A stretch of 64,000 nt of DNA from CAZYSK01 sp964649415. GTDB lineage: Bacteria; Chloroflexota; Anaerolineae; B4-G1. Position numbers and translations under genes: made by a program. Below the pieces are notes generated by a model. It saw nothing but the letters and a program-made list of their open reading frames with translations. It was not told the origin of the DNA and made no database searches. The stretch covers positions 1-64,000 of the forward strand of contig CAZYSK010000017.1 of assembly GCA_964649415.1 (NCBI GenBank), in the 5' to 3' direction. Positions 17,365 through 26,196 of this stretch are shown here, piece by piece (position 1 is the first letter of the stretch; every line of letters starts with the position of its first letter).

Positions 17365-18657
17365 GTGACGAAGTCCTCGCGTCTAGCCGGCCTGTACAAA
17401 CGCCCTCTGGCAGAGCGAATTGATCAGATCGCCCAGTGGGCAGAACTGACAGCGGACGAGGCAGCGATCCTGCGCGGCGCGATGGGACTGAACGCCGCAC
17501 GGGCCGATCAGATGATTGAGAACGTGGTCGGCCTGTACGGATTGCCGCTGGGAATCGCAAGCAACTTCGTGATCAACGGAGGCGACGTGCTGGTGCCGAT
17601 GGCCATTGAGGAGCCCTCGGTCGTGGCAGGCGCCTCCTTCGCTGCCAAACTGGCCCGCGCCGACGGGGGATTTCTGGCAAGCACGAGCGCGCCCGAGATG
17701 ATCGGCCAGTTGCAGGTGCTCGACATCGCCGATCCTTGGTCTGCCCGTTTCGACCTGCTGGCGGCGCGCGAGGAACTGCTGGCTCTGGCAGACAGGGTCG
17801 ATCCCGTTATCGTCGATTTGGGCGGTGGGGCGCGGGATCTGGACGTGCGTGTTCTAGAACATACGCCGGTGGGTCCGATGCTGGTGATGCACCTCATCTT
17901 CGACTGCCGGGACGCGATGGGAGCCAACACGGTCAACACGGCCTGTGAAGCGCTGGCCCCTCGGGTCGAGCGGATCACCGGCGGGCGGGTGGGACTACGG
18001 ATTCTGTCGAATCTGGCTGACCGCCGTCTGGCACGGGCGCGCTGTACCATCCGGGCGGATGCGCTGGCTTTCCACGGGTTCTCTGGGGAGCAGGTGGCGC
18101 AAGGCATTGTCGAGGCCTGGGCCTTCGCCGCCGCCGACCCGTACCGCGCCGCGACCCACAACAAGGGCATCATGAACGGAGTGGACGCAGTGCTGATCGC
18201 CACAGGAAACGACTGGCGCGCGGTTGAGGCCGGCGCCCACGCCTACGCCGCCCGCTCAGGCCGTTACACCAGCCTGAGCACCTGGGCACGCGACGTCGAA
18301 GGCAACCTGGTCGGCACGCTGGAGATGCCGCTGGCCGTGGGCATTGTGGGAGGCGCGACGCGCGTACACCCTACGGCACAGGTAGCGCTCAAGATCCTCG
18401 GTGTGCAAAGCGCCCGCGAACTGGCGGAGATCATCGCGGCGGTCGGTCTGGCCCAGAACCTGGCGGCGGTGCGAGCGCTGGCGACGGAGGGCATCCAGCG
18501 CGGCCACATGCGGCTGCACGCGCGACAGGTGGCCATCGCCGCCGGGGCACGCGAGCACGAGATCGACTTAGTCGTGCAGCGCATGACGGACGCGGGTGTG
18601 ATCCGAACAGACAATGCCGCGGCCATTCTCTCGGAAACCCGCGAGGGCACCGCTTGA
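17365..18657 (+). CDS. mvaA: Hydroxymethylglutaryl-CoA reductase, class II type
   Basis: 430 residues from GTG 17365, chosen because MTKSSRLAGLYKRPLAER matches the usual start of class II enzymes. Upstream GTG codons at 17278 and 17287 would add about 29 unrelated residues. The enzyme converts HMG-CoA to mevalonate, or the reverse. The four catalytic residues can be placed: Glu in PMAIEEPSVV, Lys in THNKGIMNG, Asp in DCRDAMGANTVN and His in HMRLHARQVA. Class II members were first known as degradative, but here HMG-CoA synthase and thiolase follow, so a biosynthetic role in isoprenoid supply is more likely. It heads a four-gene operon with a 76-bp gap to the next gene. Confidence 0.9.
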   Translation: MTKSSRLAGLYKRPLAERIDQIAQWAELTADEAAILRGAMGLNAARADQMIENVVGLYGLPLGIASNFVINGGDVLVPMAIEEPSVVAGASFAAKLARADGGFLASTSAPEMIGQLQVLDIADPWSARFDLLAAREELLALADRVDPVIVDLGGGARDLDVRVLEHTPVGPMLVMHLIFDCRDAMGANTVNTACEALAPRVERITGGRVGLRILSNLADRRLARARCTIRADALAFHGFSGEQVAQGIVEAWAFAAADPYRAATHNKGIMNGVDAVLIATGNDWRAVEAGAHAYAARSGRYTSLSTWARDVEGNLVGTLEMPLAVGIVGGATRVHPTAQVALKILGVQSARELAEIIAAVGLAQNLAAVRALATEGIQRGHMRLHARQVAIAAGAREHEIDLVVQRMTDAGVIRTDNAAAILSETREGTA

Positions 18658-18733
18658 GGGTCGAGCATCCAGCACTCGATATCGAGGCAGGGAAGGGCAC
18701 GGGCACCGCGCCCCGACGTGGAATAAGCGGGAC

Positions 18734-19807
18734 ATGACGAACAACGACACAACTATGATTCTGAAACCAGACCATGAGGTCGGCATTATCGGCTACGGGG
18801 CCTACGTTCCCCGGTTCCGACTGCCTGCCACAGAGGTGGCTCGCGTGTGGGCAGGTGGACAGGCGGGCACGCCAATCAGGGAGAAATCCGTGCCTGGCCC
18901 GGACGAAGACGTCGTGACCATGGCCATCGAGGCGGCCCGTAACGCGCTGGCCCGCGCCGATGGCGCGAACCCGGCGCTCATCCGCGCCGTGTGGGTCGGG
19001 AGTGAATCCCATCCCTACGCCGTCAAACCAACCTCGACCATCGTGGCCGAGGCCATCGGGGCCACGCCCAACACGCAGGCTGGTGACTTCGAGTTCGCCT
19101 GCAAGGCCGGAACGGAGGCGCTACAGGCGGCGCTGGGCTTCGTGGGATCAGGCATGGCGCGCTACGCGCTTGCTATCGGAATGGACACAGCACAGGCACG
19201 CCCGGGCGACGCACTGGAATACACGGCCAGCGCCGGGGGCGGGGCCTACCTGGTCGGCCCGGCAGAGGAGGCCCTGGCAGTCTTCGAGGGCTCGTTCTCC
19301 TTCGCCACCGACACCCCGGACTTCTGGCGGCGGGCCTACCAGCACTATCCATCACACGGCGGCCGGTTCACGGGCCAGCCAGCGTACTTCAAGCACGCCA
19401 CGGCTGCCGCTCAGGGCTTGATGCAGGCACTGGGGACAGGGCCGGCCGACTACGCCTATGCCATCTTCCACCAGCCCAACGCCAAGTTTCCACGGACGGT
19501 GGCCAGGCAACTGGGTTTCACGCCGCAACAGATCACGCCAGGGCTCCTGGTCAACGAGATCGGCAATACGTACGCCGGCTCCTCGCTGATCGGCATGACC
19601 GCGGTGCTGGACGTGGTCAAACCAGGGGAACGGGTGTTGCTGGTGAGCTACGGCTCCGGTGCCGGATCGGACGCCTTCTCGCTCCGGGCGCGGGACGCCA
19701 TCCTGGACCGCCGGGAGCGAGCACCGAAGACCCGTGACTACATCGCCCGGCGCGTCGAGATCGACTACGCGACCTACGCGCGGTTCACCAGGAAGCTGAG
19801 ACAATGA
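18734..19807 (+). CDS. Hydroxymethylglutaryl-CoA synthase, archaeal type
   Basis: About 357 residues from ATG 18734; ATG 18755 is an alternative, and the ribosome site is weak for both. It condenses acetyl-CoA with acetoacetyl-CoA. The thiolase-fold active-site cysteine is in EFACKAGTEAL, and the catalytic His in FHQPNAKFPR. The short length and the neighbours (thiolase and DUF35) match the archaeal enzyme rather than the bacterial MvaS type. The stop codon overlaps the thiolase ATG by four bases, so the two are translationally coupled. The likely product is HMG-CoA for the reductase upstream. Confidence 0.88.
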   Translation: MTNNDTTMILKPDHEVGIIGYGAYVPRFRLPATEVARVWAGGQAGTPIREKSVPGPDEDVVTMAIEAARNALARADGANPALIRAVWVGSESHPYAVKPTSTIVAEAIGATPNTQAGDFEFACKAGTEALQAALGFVGSGMARYALAIGMDTAQARPGDALEYTASAGGGAYLVGPAEEALAVFEGSFSFATDTPDFWRRAYQHYPSHGGRFTGQPAYFKHATAAAQGLMQALGTGPADYAYAIFHQPNAKFPRTVARQLGFTPQQITPGLLVNEIGNTYAGSSLIGMTAVLDVVKPGERVLLVSYGSGAGSDAFSLRARDAILDRRERAPKTRDYIARRVEIDYATYARFTRKLRQ

Positions 19808-20964
19808 GAGACGTGGCCATCATCGGGGTTGGACAGACGGAAGTAGGGGAACATTGGGACGTCAGCCTGCGGCACCTGGCGCTGCACGCGCTCCAGTCTG
19901 CGATGACCGACGCGAGCGTGACGCAGGCCGACATGCTCTACGTAGGCAACATGCTGTCCGGGGAATTGGACGGACAGGAACACCTAGGGGCACTGATCGC
20001 CGACTTCGCCGGGCTGCGGGGGATTGAGGCCTTCAAGATCGAGGCGGCGTGCGGCTCCGGAGCGGCGGCACTGCGGATGGGCTACGTGGCCGTCGCCGGT
20101 GAGCTGGCGAACGTCGCCATCGTGGTCGGGGTAGAGAAAATGACCGACACGCTCGGGCCCGACACAACCGCCGCGTTGGCGATGGCGGCCGATGGCGACT
20201 ACGAGGCCGCGCAAGGTGCTTCTTTCGTCGCCATCAACGCGCTCTTGATGCGGCGCTATATGCACGAATACGGCTACAGCCGCGCGGATTTCGCCCCCTT
20301 CGCCATCAACGCCCACCGGAATGCAGTGAACAACCCGCACGCGATGTTCCGTTTCCCGGTCACGGCTGAGCGCTTCGCCAAGGCGAAGGTAATCTGCGAC
20401 CCCATCAGTCTGCTAGACAGCTCTCCAATCTGCGACGGCGCTGCAGCGGTCGTGCTGGCGCCAGCAGAGGCCGCACACGCGTTTTCGGCTGCGCCAATCC
20501 GTATTGCCGGTTCGGCCGTAGGAACTGATACCCTGGCCCTGCACGACCGGCGCGATCCCCTGGTGCTAGATGGGGCCATCCTTTCGGCACGCCGGGCATA
20601 CCAACAGGCAGGGATCGAGCCAGAGGACGTTGATGTGTTCGAATTCCACGACGCCTTCAGCATTATGGCAGCGCTCAGCCTGGAGGCGGCCGGATTTGCT
20701 GAAAAGGGTAAGGGCCTTCGGCTGGCGCTGGATGGGGAGATCGGTATCAAGGACCGCGTGCCCGTGGCCACTATGGGCGGGCTCAAGGCACGGGGACACC
20801 CCGTGGGGGCCACTGGGGTCTACCAGGTAGTCGAAGCGGTGCAACAGTTACGCGGACTAGCCGGAGCCAACCAGGTGCCGGACGCGCGCATCGGACTGGC
20901 GCAGAACATCGGCGGCAGCGGCGCGACTGTCACCACGCACGTTCTTGAGAGAATGAATGCGTGA
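19804..20964 (+). CDS. Thiolase family acetyl-CoA acetyltransferase, archaeal type
   Basis: 386 residues. The nucleophilic cysteine is in EAACGSGAAAL (about residue 80). The second half has the EFHDAFSIMA histidine motif and GLKARGHPVGATG. The family also includes SCP-x-like thiolases, and lacks the second active-site cysteine of classical bacterial thiolases; histidine-type chemistry is known for this branch. It overlaps HMG-CoA synthase by four bases and is followed after 31 bases by a DUF35 protein. In methanogens these three proteins form one complex that passes acetoacetyl-CoA directly to the synthase; the same gene order here suggests the same. Confidence 0.88.
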   Translation: MRDVAIIGVGQTEVGEHWDVSLRHLALHALQSAMTDASVTQADMLYVGNMLSGELDGQEHLGALIADFAGLRGIEAFKIEAACGSGAAALRMGYVAVAGELANVAIVVGVEKMTDTLGPDTTAALAMAADGDYEAAQGASFVAINALLMRRYMHEYGYSRADFAPFAINAHRNAVNNPHAMFRFPVTAERFAKAKVICDPISLLDSSPICDGAAAVVLAPAEAAHAFSAAPIRIAGSAVGTDTLALHDRRDPLVLDGAILSARRAYQQAGIEPEDVDVFEFHDAFSIMAALSLEAAGFAEKGKGLRLALDGEIGIKDRVPVATMGGLKARGHPVGATGVYQVVEAVQQLRGLAGANQVPDARIGLAQNIGGSGATVTTHVLERMNA

Positions 20965-20995
20965 CAATCCGAGTTCATTCACAGGAGGCAAACTT

Positions 20996-21415
20996 ATGAG
21001 TATTCCCAGGAATTGGAGACTTCAACAGCAGCGCTATCGTCTCGTTGGAGAGATATGCGAGAAATGCGGTGCCCGCATCTTCCCGCCCCGTGACGTCTGC
21101 CCGGAGTGCGAGGCACCCGCCAAAACCCCGCTGGTCTTCAGCGGGCGAGGGGAAATCTATTCCTACAGCACAGTTTTCCACCCACCCCGGGGTTTCGAGG
21201 AGTTCGCCCCGTACACGGTGGCCTTGGTGCAGCTAGAGGAAGGCCCGATGGTCACCGCGCAGCTCACCGACGTGGACGCCGATCACGTCCGCGTCGGGAT
21301 GCCGGTGGAGATGGTGACACGCAAGTTGCAGGTTGACGGCGACGAAGGGGCAATCGTGTACGGATACAAGTTCCGCCCGGCCCGATTCGAGCAGCCTGCG
21401 CATCCTGCTGACTGA
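20996..21415 (+). CDS. Zn-ribbon OB-fold protein (DUF35), thiolase/HMG-CoA synthase scaffold
   Basis: 139 residues. ATG 20996 is fixed by AGGAGG eight bases upstream. The N-terminal zinc ribbon has CEKCGARIFPPRDVCPEC (about 19-36); the rest is an OB-fold (GRGEIYSYSTVFHPP, then YTVALVQLEEG). In the known archaeal complex this protein bridges thiolase and HMG-CoA synthase and shares a CoA-binding channel. It closes the operon; a strong hairpin follows at 21487. The family call is firm and the bridging role is inferred from family and position. Confidence 0.88.
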   Translation: MSIPRNWRLQQQRYRLVGEICEKCGARIFPPRDVCPECEAPAKTPLVFSGRGEIYSYSTVFHPPRGFEEFAPYTVALVQLEEGPMVTAQLTDVDADHVRVGMPVEMVTRKLQVDGDEGAIVYGYKFRPARFEQPAHPAD

Positions 21416-21486
21416 GTAGCACTAGTAGCGATTCCATATCTGAGAAGACCGTCGGCTATGGAAAGCCGACCTACATATGGGACACG

Positions 21487-21520
21487 ACGCCCGCGCCTCC
21501 GTGATGGAGGCGCGGGCGTT
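21487..21520 (+). terminator. Hairpin terminator of the mevalonate operon
   Basis: A perfect 14-bp stem (ACGCCCGCGCCTCC and its complement) with a 5-nt GTGAT loop, followed by a short T-containing tail. Confidence 0.7.
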
Positions 21521-21615
21521 CCGTTCCAGACAACAGGCCGACGCTCGATAGCGATACATCCTCTCACCTGCGACACGCACAGATTTCGCGGCAGCCGCTC
21601 CCAGACGCGCGAGCA

Positions 21616-21644
21616 CTTGCATGAGCGGGCAAGGCAAGGTAGAA
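21616..21644 (+). promoter_or_regulatory. Sigma-70-type promoter for the membrane protein at 21743
   Basis: TTGCAT (21616-21621), a 17-bp spacer and TAGAAT (21639-21644). Confidence 0.6.
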
Positions 21645-21742
21645 TCAGACACCGCGATGCAAGCGGGATAGGTCTTATACCCGCCCGGTCGCGGATAGAG
21701 GCAGATACCCATCCGGCAAGTGTCTAGAAAAGGAGTTCACCG

Positions 21743-22279
21743 GTGAAGAAGATCTATGTAGTTATCCTGATCCTGTTGACCATGCTGACACTGACATCAT
21801 TGGCACTCAACGCTGCGATTATCCTCACGCTGCAACGGGCACAGCAGGCCGCCCTGGCAGCGGTGTCCGAAGCCCGCGATATGGTCTCCGGCGTCGGGGA
21901 TGACACTTTCTCCTACGTCTTCGAGATAGACCAGGAGATACCGATCGCGGCCAGCATTCCGTTCAACGAAGAGATCACCGTACCTATCGAGATGACGATT
22001 CCAATCAACACCACCGTCGTCGTGCCCATTGACCTGGGCGTTACGTCCTACGATCTGAAGGTACCCATCCGGACCGTGTTTCCGGTGGACATGGAATTCA
22101 CCGTGCCGGTCAGCAAGACGGTGGATATCGCTACGACAGTACCACTGGAACTGGATGTGCCGATAGAGATCCCCATCGCCGACACGCCCATCGTGGGTTA
22201 CGTGGAGCAGTTGGACGAAGCGCTGGCGGAGACCGAGACGCGGTTGGGGCAACTGGCACAGCCGTTTGGAAGTCAGTGA
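21743..22279 (+). CDS. Membrane-anchored protein with IPI/VPI repeats, unknown function
   Basis: 178 residues from GTG 21743, after AAAAGGAG. One membrane helix (about 4-30) is followed by an outer part in which short beta-like segments repeat the pattern hydrophobic-P-I (VPIEMTIPINTTVVVPIDLG and so on), with alternating acidic residues, up to about 150. The spacing suggests a beta-sheet or beta-helix stalk. I do not recognise a named family. It has its own promoter and stands between the mevalonate operon and the decarboxylase operon, with no obvious partner. Confidence 0.7.
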   Translation: MKKIYVVILILLTMLTLTSLALNAAIILTLQRAQQAALAAVSEARDMVSGVGDDTFSYVFEIDQEIPIAASIPFNEEITVPIEMTIPINTTVVVPIDLGVTSYDLKVPIRTVFPVDMEFTVPVSKTVDIATTVPLELDVPIEIPIADTPIVGYVEQLDEALAETETRLGQLAQPFGSQ

Positions 22280-22387
22280 TGTCGGGGAGCAAGTTGCAAG
22301 GGCGAGGTAGATCGGAAAACTGGCAGGTTGGTAGGGGGAAATGGGGCAGGCCGTAGGGGCGCGGAATCGCGCCCTGTGGAGGGACGC

Positions 22388-23935
22388 ATGAGTGACCCAC
22401 GTCTGGACAAGCTAGCACAACTGCGCCGGAAGGCATTGGAGGGTGGCGGGCCGAAGCGGGTCGCGCGGCAGCACGCCAAGGGGAAGCAGACAGCTCGCGA
22501 GCGGGTGGACATGCTCCTGGACGAAGGGACGTTCCACGAACTGGAGCCGTTTGTCACCCTGCGGGACGACGAACTGAACCGCTCGCCGGAGCGGTATCTC
22601 GGCGACGGGGTGGTCACCGGCTATGGGCAGATTGACGGCCGGACGGCCTACATCTACGCCCAGGATTTCACCGTCTACGGGGGGACGCTGGCGGAGATGC
22701 ACGCGCATAAGATCTGTCGCGTGATGGACCTGGCGCTGCGGAACGGCACCCCCATCATCGGCCTGATTGACTCCGGTGGTGCGCGTATCCAAGGCGGCGT
22801 CCGCGCTCTCCACGGCTACGGCGAGGTCTTTCGCCGCAATGCGATCTCATCGGGTGTCATCCCGCAGATATCCGTCATGCTAGGGCCTTGCGCGGGGGGC
22901 GCGGCCTACAGCCCGGCGATGACCGATTTCATCATCATGGTCGAGAAAAGAAGCTTCACGTTCATCACCGGACCTGACGTCCTCCGAGCAGTCACCGGAG
23001 AGCAGGTGGACGTGGAGACGCTGGGTGGCGCGAAGGTGCATAGCTCCCGCAGCGGCGTGGCTCACTTTAGCTTGCCCACGGAGGCGGAGGCACTGGCCCT
23101 CTGCCGGCGCTTGCTTTCCTATCTGCCATCCAACAACGTAGAGAACCCGCCCCACGTCGAGTCCGAAGACGATCCGTGGCGGATGGATCCCGAGTTAAAC
23201 GACATCGTGCCGTTGGACGACGCCATCCCCTACAACATGCGGGACGTCATCCACCGCGTGGTAGATCAAGGGTCCTTTCTCGAGGTGCAGGCAGATTGGG
23301 CACAGAACGCCATCGTGGGCTTCGCCCGCCTGGGCGGCCACGCCGTGGGCATCGTGGCTCAGCAGCCGACGGTAATGGCGGGCGTGATGGACATCAACTC
23401 CTCGGACAAGATCTGTCGCTACGTCCGGTTCTGCGACTGTTTCAACCTGCCCATCGTCACATTTGTAGACTCGCCCGGTTTCCTGCCCGGTGTGGCGCAG
23501 GAGCACGGCGGCATTATCCGGCATGGGGCAAAGGCGCTCTACGCCTACATCGAGGCAACGGTGCCCAAGATCTCCGTGATCACGCGCAAGGCCTACGGTG
23601 GGGCCTATGTGGTGATGAGCAGCAAGGGACTTGGGACTGACATCAACTACGCCTGGCCTTCAGCGGAGATCGCGGTGATGGGGCCGAGCGGGGCCGCCAA
23701 CATCCTCTATCGCGATGAGATCAACGCGGCAGAGGATCCTGCCGCCGTACACGCGCAACTGGTGCGCGAATACCGGGAGCGGTTCGCCAACCCGTATCGG
23801 GCGGCGGAGGCGGGCTTCATTGACGACATCATCGAGCCCCGCCAGACCCGGCCCAAGCTGATCGCTGCGCTGGGCGCGCTGCGGGAGCAGTTCAGGGCAA
23901 CGCCGCCCAAGAAGCACGGGAACATGCCGGTGTAG
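22388..23935 (+). CDS. mmdA: Biotin-dependent carboxyltransferase subunit (methylmalonyl-CoA decarboxylase alpha / PccB family)
   Basis: 515 residues from ATG 22388, with GGAGGG just upstream. The crotonase-like carboxyltransferase halves are both complete: GGARIQGGVRALHGYGEVF and MLGPCAGGAAYSPAMTDF in the first, FVDSPGFLPG and AYGGAYVVMSSK in the second. It moves the carboxyl group of an acyl-CoA to biotin. Because a gamma-like subunit, a biotin carrier and an OadB-type beta subunit follow, and no biotin carboxylase is present, this looks like the alpha subunit of a sodium-translocating methylmalonyl-CoA decarboxylase rather than propionyl-CoA carboxylase. The acyl-CoA specificity is inferred. 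Confidence 0.88.
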   Translation: MSDPRLDKLAQLRRKALEGGGPKRVARQHAKGKQTARERVDMLLDEGTFHELEPFVTLRDDELNRSPERYLGDGVVTGYGQIDGRTAYIYAQDFTVYGGTLAEMHAHKICRVMDLALRNGTPIIGLIDSGGARIQGGVRALHGYGEVFRRNAISSGVIPQISVMLGPCAGGAAYSPAMTDFIIMVEKRSFTFITGPDVLRAVTGEQVDVETLGGAKVHSSRSGVAHFSLPTEAEALALCRRLLSYLPSNNVENPPHVESEDDPWRMDPELNDIVPLDDAIPYNMRDVIHRVVDQGSFLEVQADWAQNAIVGFARLGGHAVGIVAQQPTVMAGVMDINSSDKICRYVRFCDCFNLPIVTFVDSPGFLPGVAQEHGGIIRHGAKALYAYIEATVPKISVITRKAYGGAYVVMSSKGLGTDINYAWPSAEIAVMGPSGAANILYRDEINAAEDPAAVHAQLVREYRERFANPYRAAEAGFIDDIIEPRQTRPKLIAALGALREQFRATPPKKHGNMPV

Positions 23936-23999
23936 AGGCGCGCGCCGGTTGCCGCACGAGGGCAGGCGCGAGGACCGCGCTCCTGCGGAGGGGGGATCT

Positions 24000-24359
24000 A
24001 TGACAGTTTTCGACCAGACGGTGTGGATTTCGACAGTAGGGATGGGGTTGACCTTCGCTGCCATCGGGCTCTTGGTGATGACGATGATTGCGCTCACCCA
24101 CTGGGCACGGAGGCCGAGCAGAGCTGCCCCGGGGCGGCAGGATCCAAGTGGAGCTATCCCGGCGGACGAGGAACTGGCACAGATAGAACAAGCTGCGGCG
24201 GTGGCCGTGGCCGTGGCCCTGGCCCAGGCCGCCCGGCGCGCGCATCCCATCCACGCCTGGCACGCAGCTCGCCCAGGGGAGGAACCCAGTCCGTGGCAGG
24301 CCTACTCCCGAGGCCAACAGCTAGAACAGCGCAAGACGCATCAGACGTTGAGGTGGTAG
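24000..24359 (+). CDS. OadG-like gamma subunit of sodium-pump decarboxylase
   Basis: 119 residues from ATG 24000; GGAGGGGGG precedes it. One N-terminal membrane helix (about 9-33) is followed by a soluble Ala-rich helical part and a polar tail. Gamma (OadG/MmdD-type) subunits have this layout and hold the carboxyltransferase and biotin carrier to the membrane beta subunit. The sequence itself is poorly conserved; size, topology and position between the alpha subunit and the biotin carrier support the call. It is followed directly by the biotin carrier gene with no gap. Confidence 0.75.
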   Translation: MTVFDQTVWISTVGMGLTFAAIGLLVMTMIALTHWARRPSRAAPGRQDPSGAIPADEELAQIEQAAAVAVAVALAQAARRAHPIHAWHAARPGEEPSPWQAYSRGQQLEQRKTHQTLRW

Positions 24360-24800
24360 ATGCCCACTTATCAGGTGACCGTTGGTGGAAAGGAATACCA
24401 GGTCGAGATCGAGGACGTCAACACCCAGCCCGTTCGGGCGGTGGTCAACGGGCGGGTGGTGCAGGTGTGGGTACCGGAGCAAGGACAGGCACGGGGCGCC
24501 CCGACGGCCGAGCCCACGACCGCTTCGACGGTGCGCGCCGTAGCCTCACCGATGGCCGCCGCCGCTCAGCCCGGTGCGACTTCCGAACAAGATGTGCGCG
24601 CTCCGATGCCCGGCACCATCGTCAGCGTGGCGGTCCAGGCCGGTGACCACGTGGAGGTCGGCGAGGACCTGTGCGTGCTAGACGCGATGAAAATGAACAA
24701 CCGCATCCGCGCCCCCCGCGCAGGAACCGTCGCTGATGTTTGCGTCAGCACCGGCCAGCAAGTCCAGTACGGCGACCTGCTGATGACGTTCGCAGACTGA
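24360..24800 (+). CDS. Biotin carboxyl carrier subunit of sodium-pump decarboxylase
   Basis: 146 residues. The N-terminal part has the YQVTVGGKEYQVEIE sequence typical of decarboxylase carriers, then a Pro/Ala/Thr-rich linker (about 42-78) and a biotinyl domain. Biotin should attach to K111 in DAMKMNN. The ATG touches the stop of the gamma gene, so the genes are tightly coupled. The arm carries carboxyl-biotin from the alpha subunit to the beta subunit. A repeat array separates it from the beta-subunit gene. Confidence 0.9.
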   Translation: MPTYQVTVGGKEYQVEIEDVNTQPVRAVVNGRVVQVWVPEQGQARGAPTAEPTTASTVRAVASPMAAAAQPGATSEQDVRAPMPGTIVSVAVQAGDHVEVGEDLCVLDAMKMNNRIRAPRAGTVADVCVSTGQQVQYGDLLMTFAD

Positions 24801-24810
24801 TCGGAGGGGC

Positions 24811-24892
24811 GCGCCATCGGAATGGCGCCTTTGTAGGGATGATGGTGCGCCATCGGAATGGCGCCTCTATAGGAATGCTGGCGTGCCATTGC
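24811..24892. repeat. Family D palindromes GCGCCATCGGAATGGCGC, 36-bp period
   Basis: Two full copies (from 24811 and 24847) and a decayed third (near 24880). Each forms a 7-bp GCGCCAT/ATGGCGC stem with a CGGA loop. The array lies within the decarboxylase operon, between the biotin carrier and the beta subunit. Confidence 0.8.
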
Positions 24893-24945
24893 TCAAAACG
24901 CCTGGTTTCAGCGTGGGAACCGTGCCCGAAGCAGGAGGACCGTGA

Positions 24946-26058
24946 ATGGATGTGACCCAATTGCTGGCAGGAATCAGAGCCTTGGGGTGGGAACAAGTGG
25001 TGATGATGGGCGTCGGTGGGTTGCTCATCTACCTGGCTATCGCCAAAGAATACGAGCCGGTGCTGCTCCTGCCCATCGGCGTGGGTTGCCTGTTGACCAA
25101 CCTGCCACTCTCAGCGCTGGCCGGCGAGGATGGAATGCTAACCCTGCTATACCGGGTTGGCGTTGCCAACGAGTTCTTCCCACTGCTCATATTCCTGGGT
25201 GTGGGGGCGATGATGGACTTCCGGCCGTTGCTGGCTCAGCCCGTCTTCGCCCTGATGGGGGCGGCCGGGCAGTTCGGCATCTTTGGCACCCTGATGCTGG
25301 CATCGCTCCTGGGATACAACCTGAACGAGGCGGCCAGCATCGGCATCATCGGCGCTATTGATGGACCGACCAGCATCTACGTATCTTCGCTTCTGGCTCC
25401 TCACCTGTTGGGCCCCATCGCCGTCGCAGCGTACTCCTACATGAGCCTGGTACCCATTATCCAGCCTCCCATCATGCGGCTGATGACCACGCGCTCAGAG
25501 CGGCGCATCCGCATGGAGTACGCCCCCCGGCAGGTCTCCCATCTGGCGTTGATCCTGTTCCCGTTGGCCGTCACGCTGATCGTGGGCATTCTGGTGCCGC
25601 AAGCGACCCCGCTGGTGGCGATGCTGATGGTGGGCAACCTACTCAAGGAGGCGGGTGTGGTGGAACGGCTCAGCAGGTCGGCCCAGAACGAGATAATCAA
25701 CATCGCCACTATCTTCCTGGGCCTGGCCATCGGTGGCACCATGACCGCGCAGAGTTTCCTCAACATGCGCACGTTGGGTATCCTGCTGCTGGGCCTGCTG
25801 GCCTTTGTGCTAGACACGGCGGCGGGGCTGCTCTTCGCCAAGCTGTTGTGCGTCCTCTCCGGCCGCCGGATCAACCCGTTGGTGGGAGCGGCGGGCATCA
25901 GCGCCTTCCCCATGAGCGGGCGACTCGTTCAGCGCATTGCTCAAGAGGAGGATTTCTCGAACTTCGTCCTGATGCACGCCATGGGAGCGAACACGGCCGG
26001 GCAGTTAGGCTCGGTGATTGCCGGAGGTGTCCTACTGGCCTTATTGGGGTCAGGCTAG
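24946..26058 (+). CDS. mmdB: Sodium-translocating decarboxylase beta subunit (OadB/MmdB)
   Basis: 370 residues. ATG 24946 follows AGGAGG by eight bases. About ten hydrophobic helices are spread over the whole length. IDGPTSIYVSSLLAP (about 138-152) holds the conserved Asp needed for sodium binding and decarboxylation; SAFPMSGRLVQ (about 318-328) is the second conserved family motif. This subunit decarboxylates carboxy-biotin and exports sodium ions. It is the last gene of the operon; a textbook terminator follows after six bases. Its length and motifs fit the family well, but they do not separate oxaloacetate, methylmalonyl-CoA and glutaconyl-CoA systems; the alpha subunit points to methylmalonyl-CoA. 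Confidence 0.9.
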   Translation: MDVTQLLAGIRALGWEQVVMMGVGGLLIYLAIAKEYEPVLLLPIGVGCLLTNLPLSALAGEDGMLTLLYRVGVANEFFPLLIFLGVGAMMDFRPLLAQPVFALMGAAGQFGIFGTLMLASLLGYNLNEAASIGIIGAIDGPTSIYVSSLLAPHLLGPIAVAAYSYMSLVPIIQPPIMRLMTTRSERRIRMEYAPRQVSHLALILFPLAVTLIVGILVPQATPLVAMLMVGNLLKEAGVVERLSRSAQNEIINIATIFLGLAIGGTMTAQSFLNMRTLGILLLGLLAFVLDTAAGLLFAKLLCVLSGRRINPLVGAAGISAFPMSGRLVQRIAQEEDFSNFVLMHAMGANTAGQLGSVIAGGVLLALLGSG

Positions 26059-26063
26059 CAGCA

Positions 26064-26091
26064 GGGCGCGGGCATCCCGCGCCCTTTTTTT
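26064..26091 (+). terminator. Rho-independent terminator of the decarboxylase operon
   Basis: GGGCGCGGG-CAT-CCCGCGCCC (9-bp stem) followed directly by seven T. Confidence 0.95.
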
Positions 26092-26105
26092 GTGACACTT
26101 GTCAC

Positions 26106-26134
26106 TTTACAGCGGATCTGGAAAGCAGTATGAT
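26106..26134 (+). promoter_or_regulatory. Promoter for the 2-oxoacid:ferredoxin oxidoreductase operon
   Basis: TTTACA (26106-26111), a 17-bp spacer and TATGAT (26129-26134). Transcription would start near 26141, giving a leader of about 250 nt. Confidence 0.6.
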
Positions 26135-26196
26135 ACGATTGAGCTTGGTATGCCCGGCCATCCTGCGAAGCTGTATAGACAGATATGTACCTTACT

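Larger units (their letters stand above)
21416..21742. other. Intergenic region with terminator and promoter
   Basis: 327 bp. It holds a terminator hairpin (21487-21520) for the mevalonate operon and a promoter (21616-21644) for the next gene. I see no gene. Confidence 0.6.

Noticed and set aside
22388..24800. Propionyl-CoA or acetyl-CoA carboxylase operon
   Set aside because: No biotin carboxylase gene is present, while gamma-like and OadB-type sodium-pump subunits are, so a decarboxylase is more likely.
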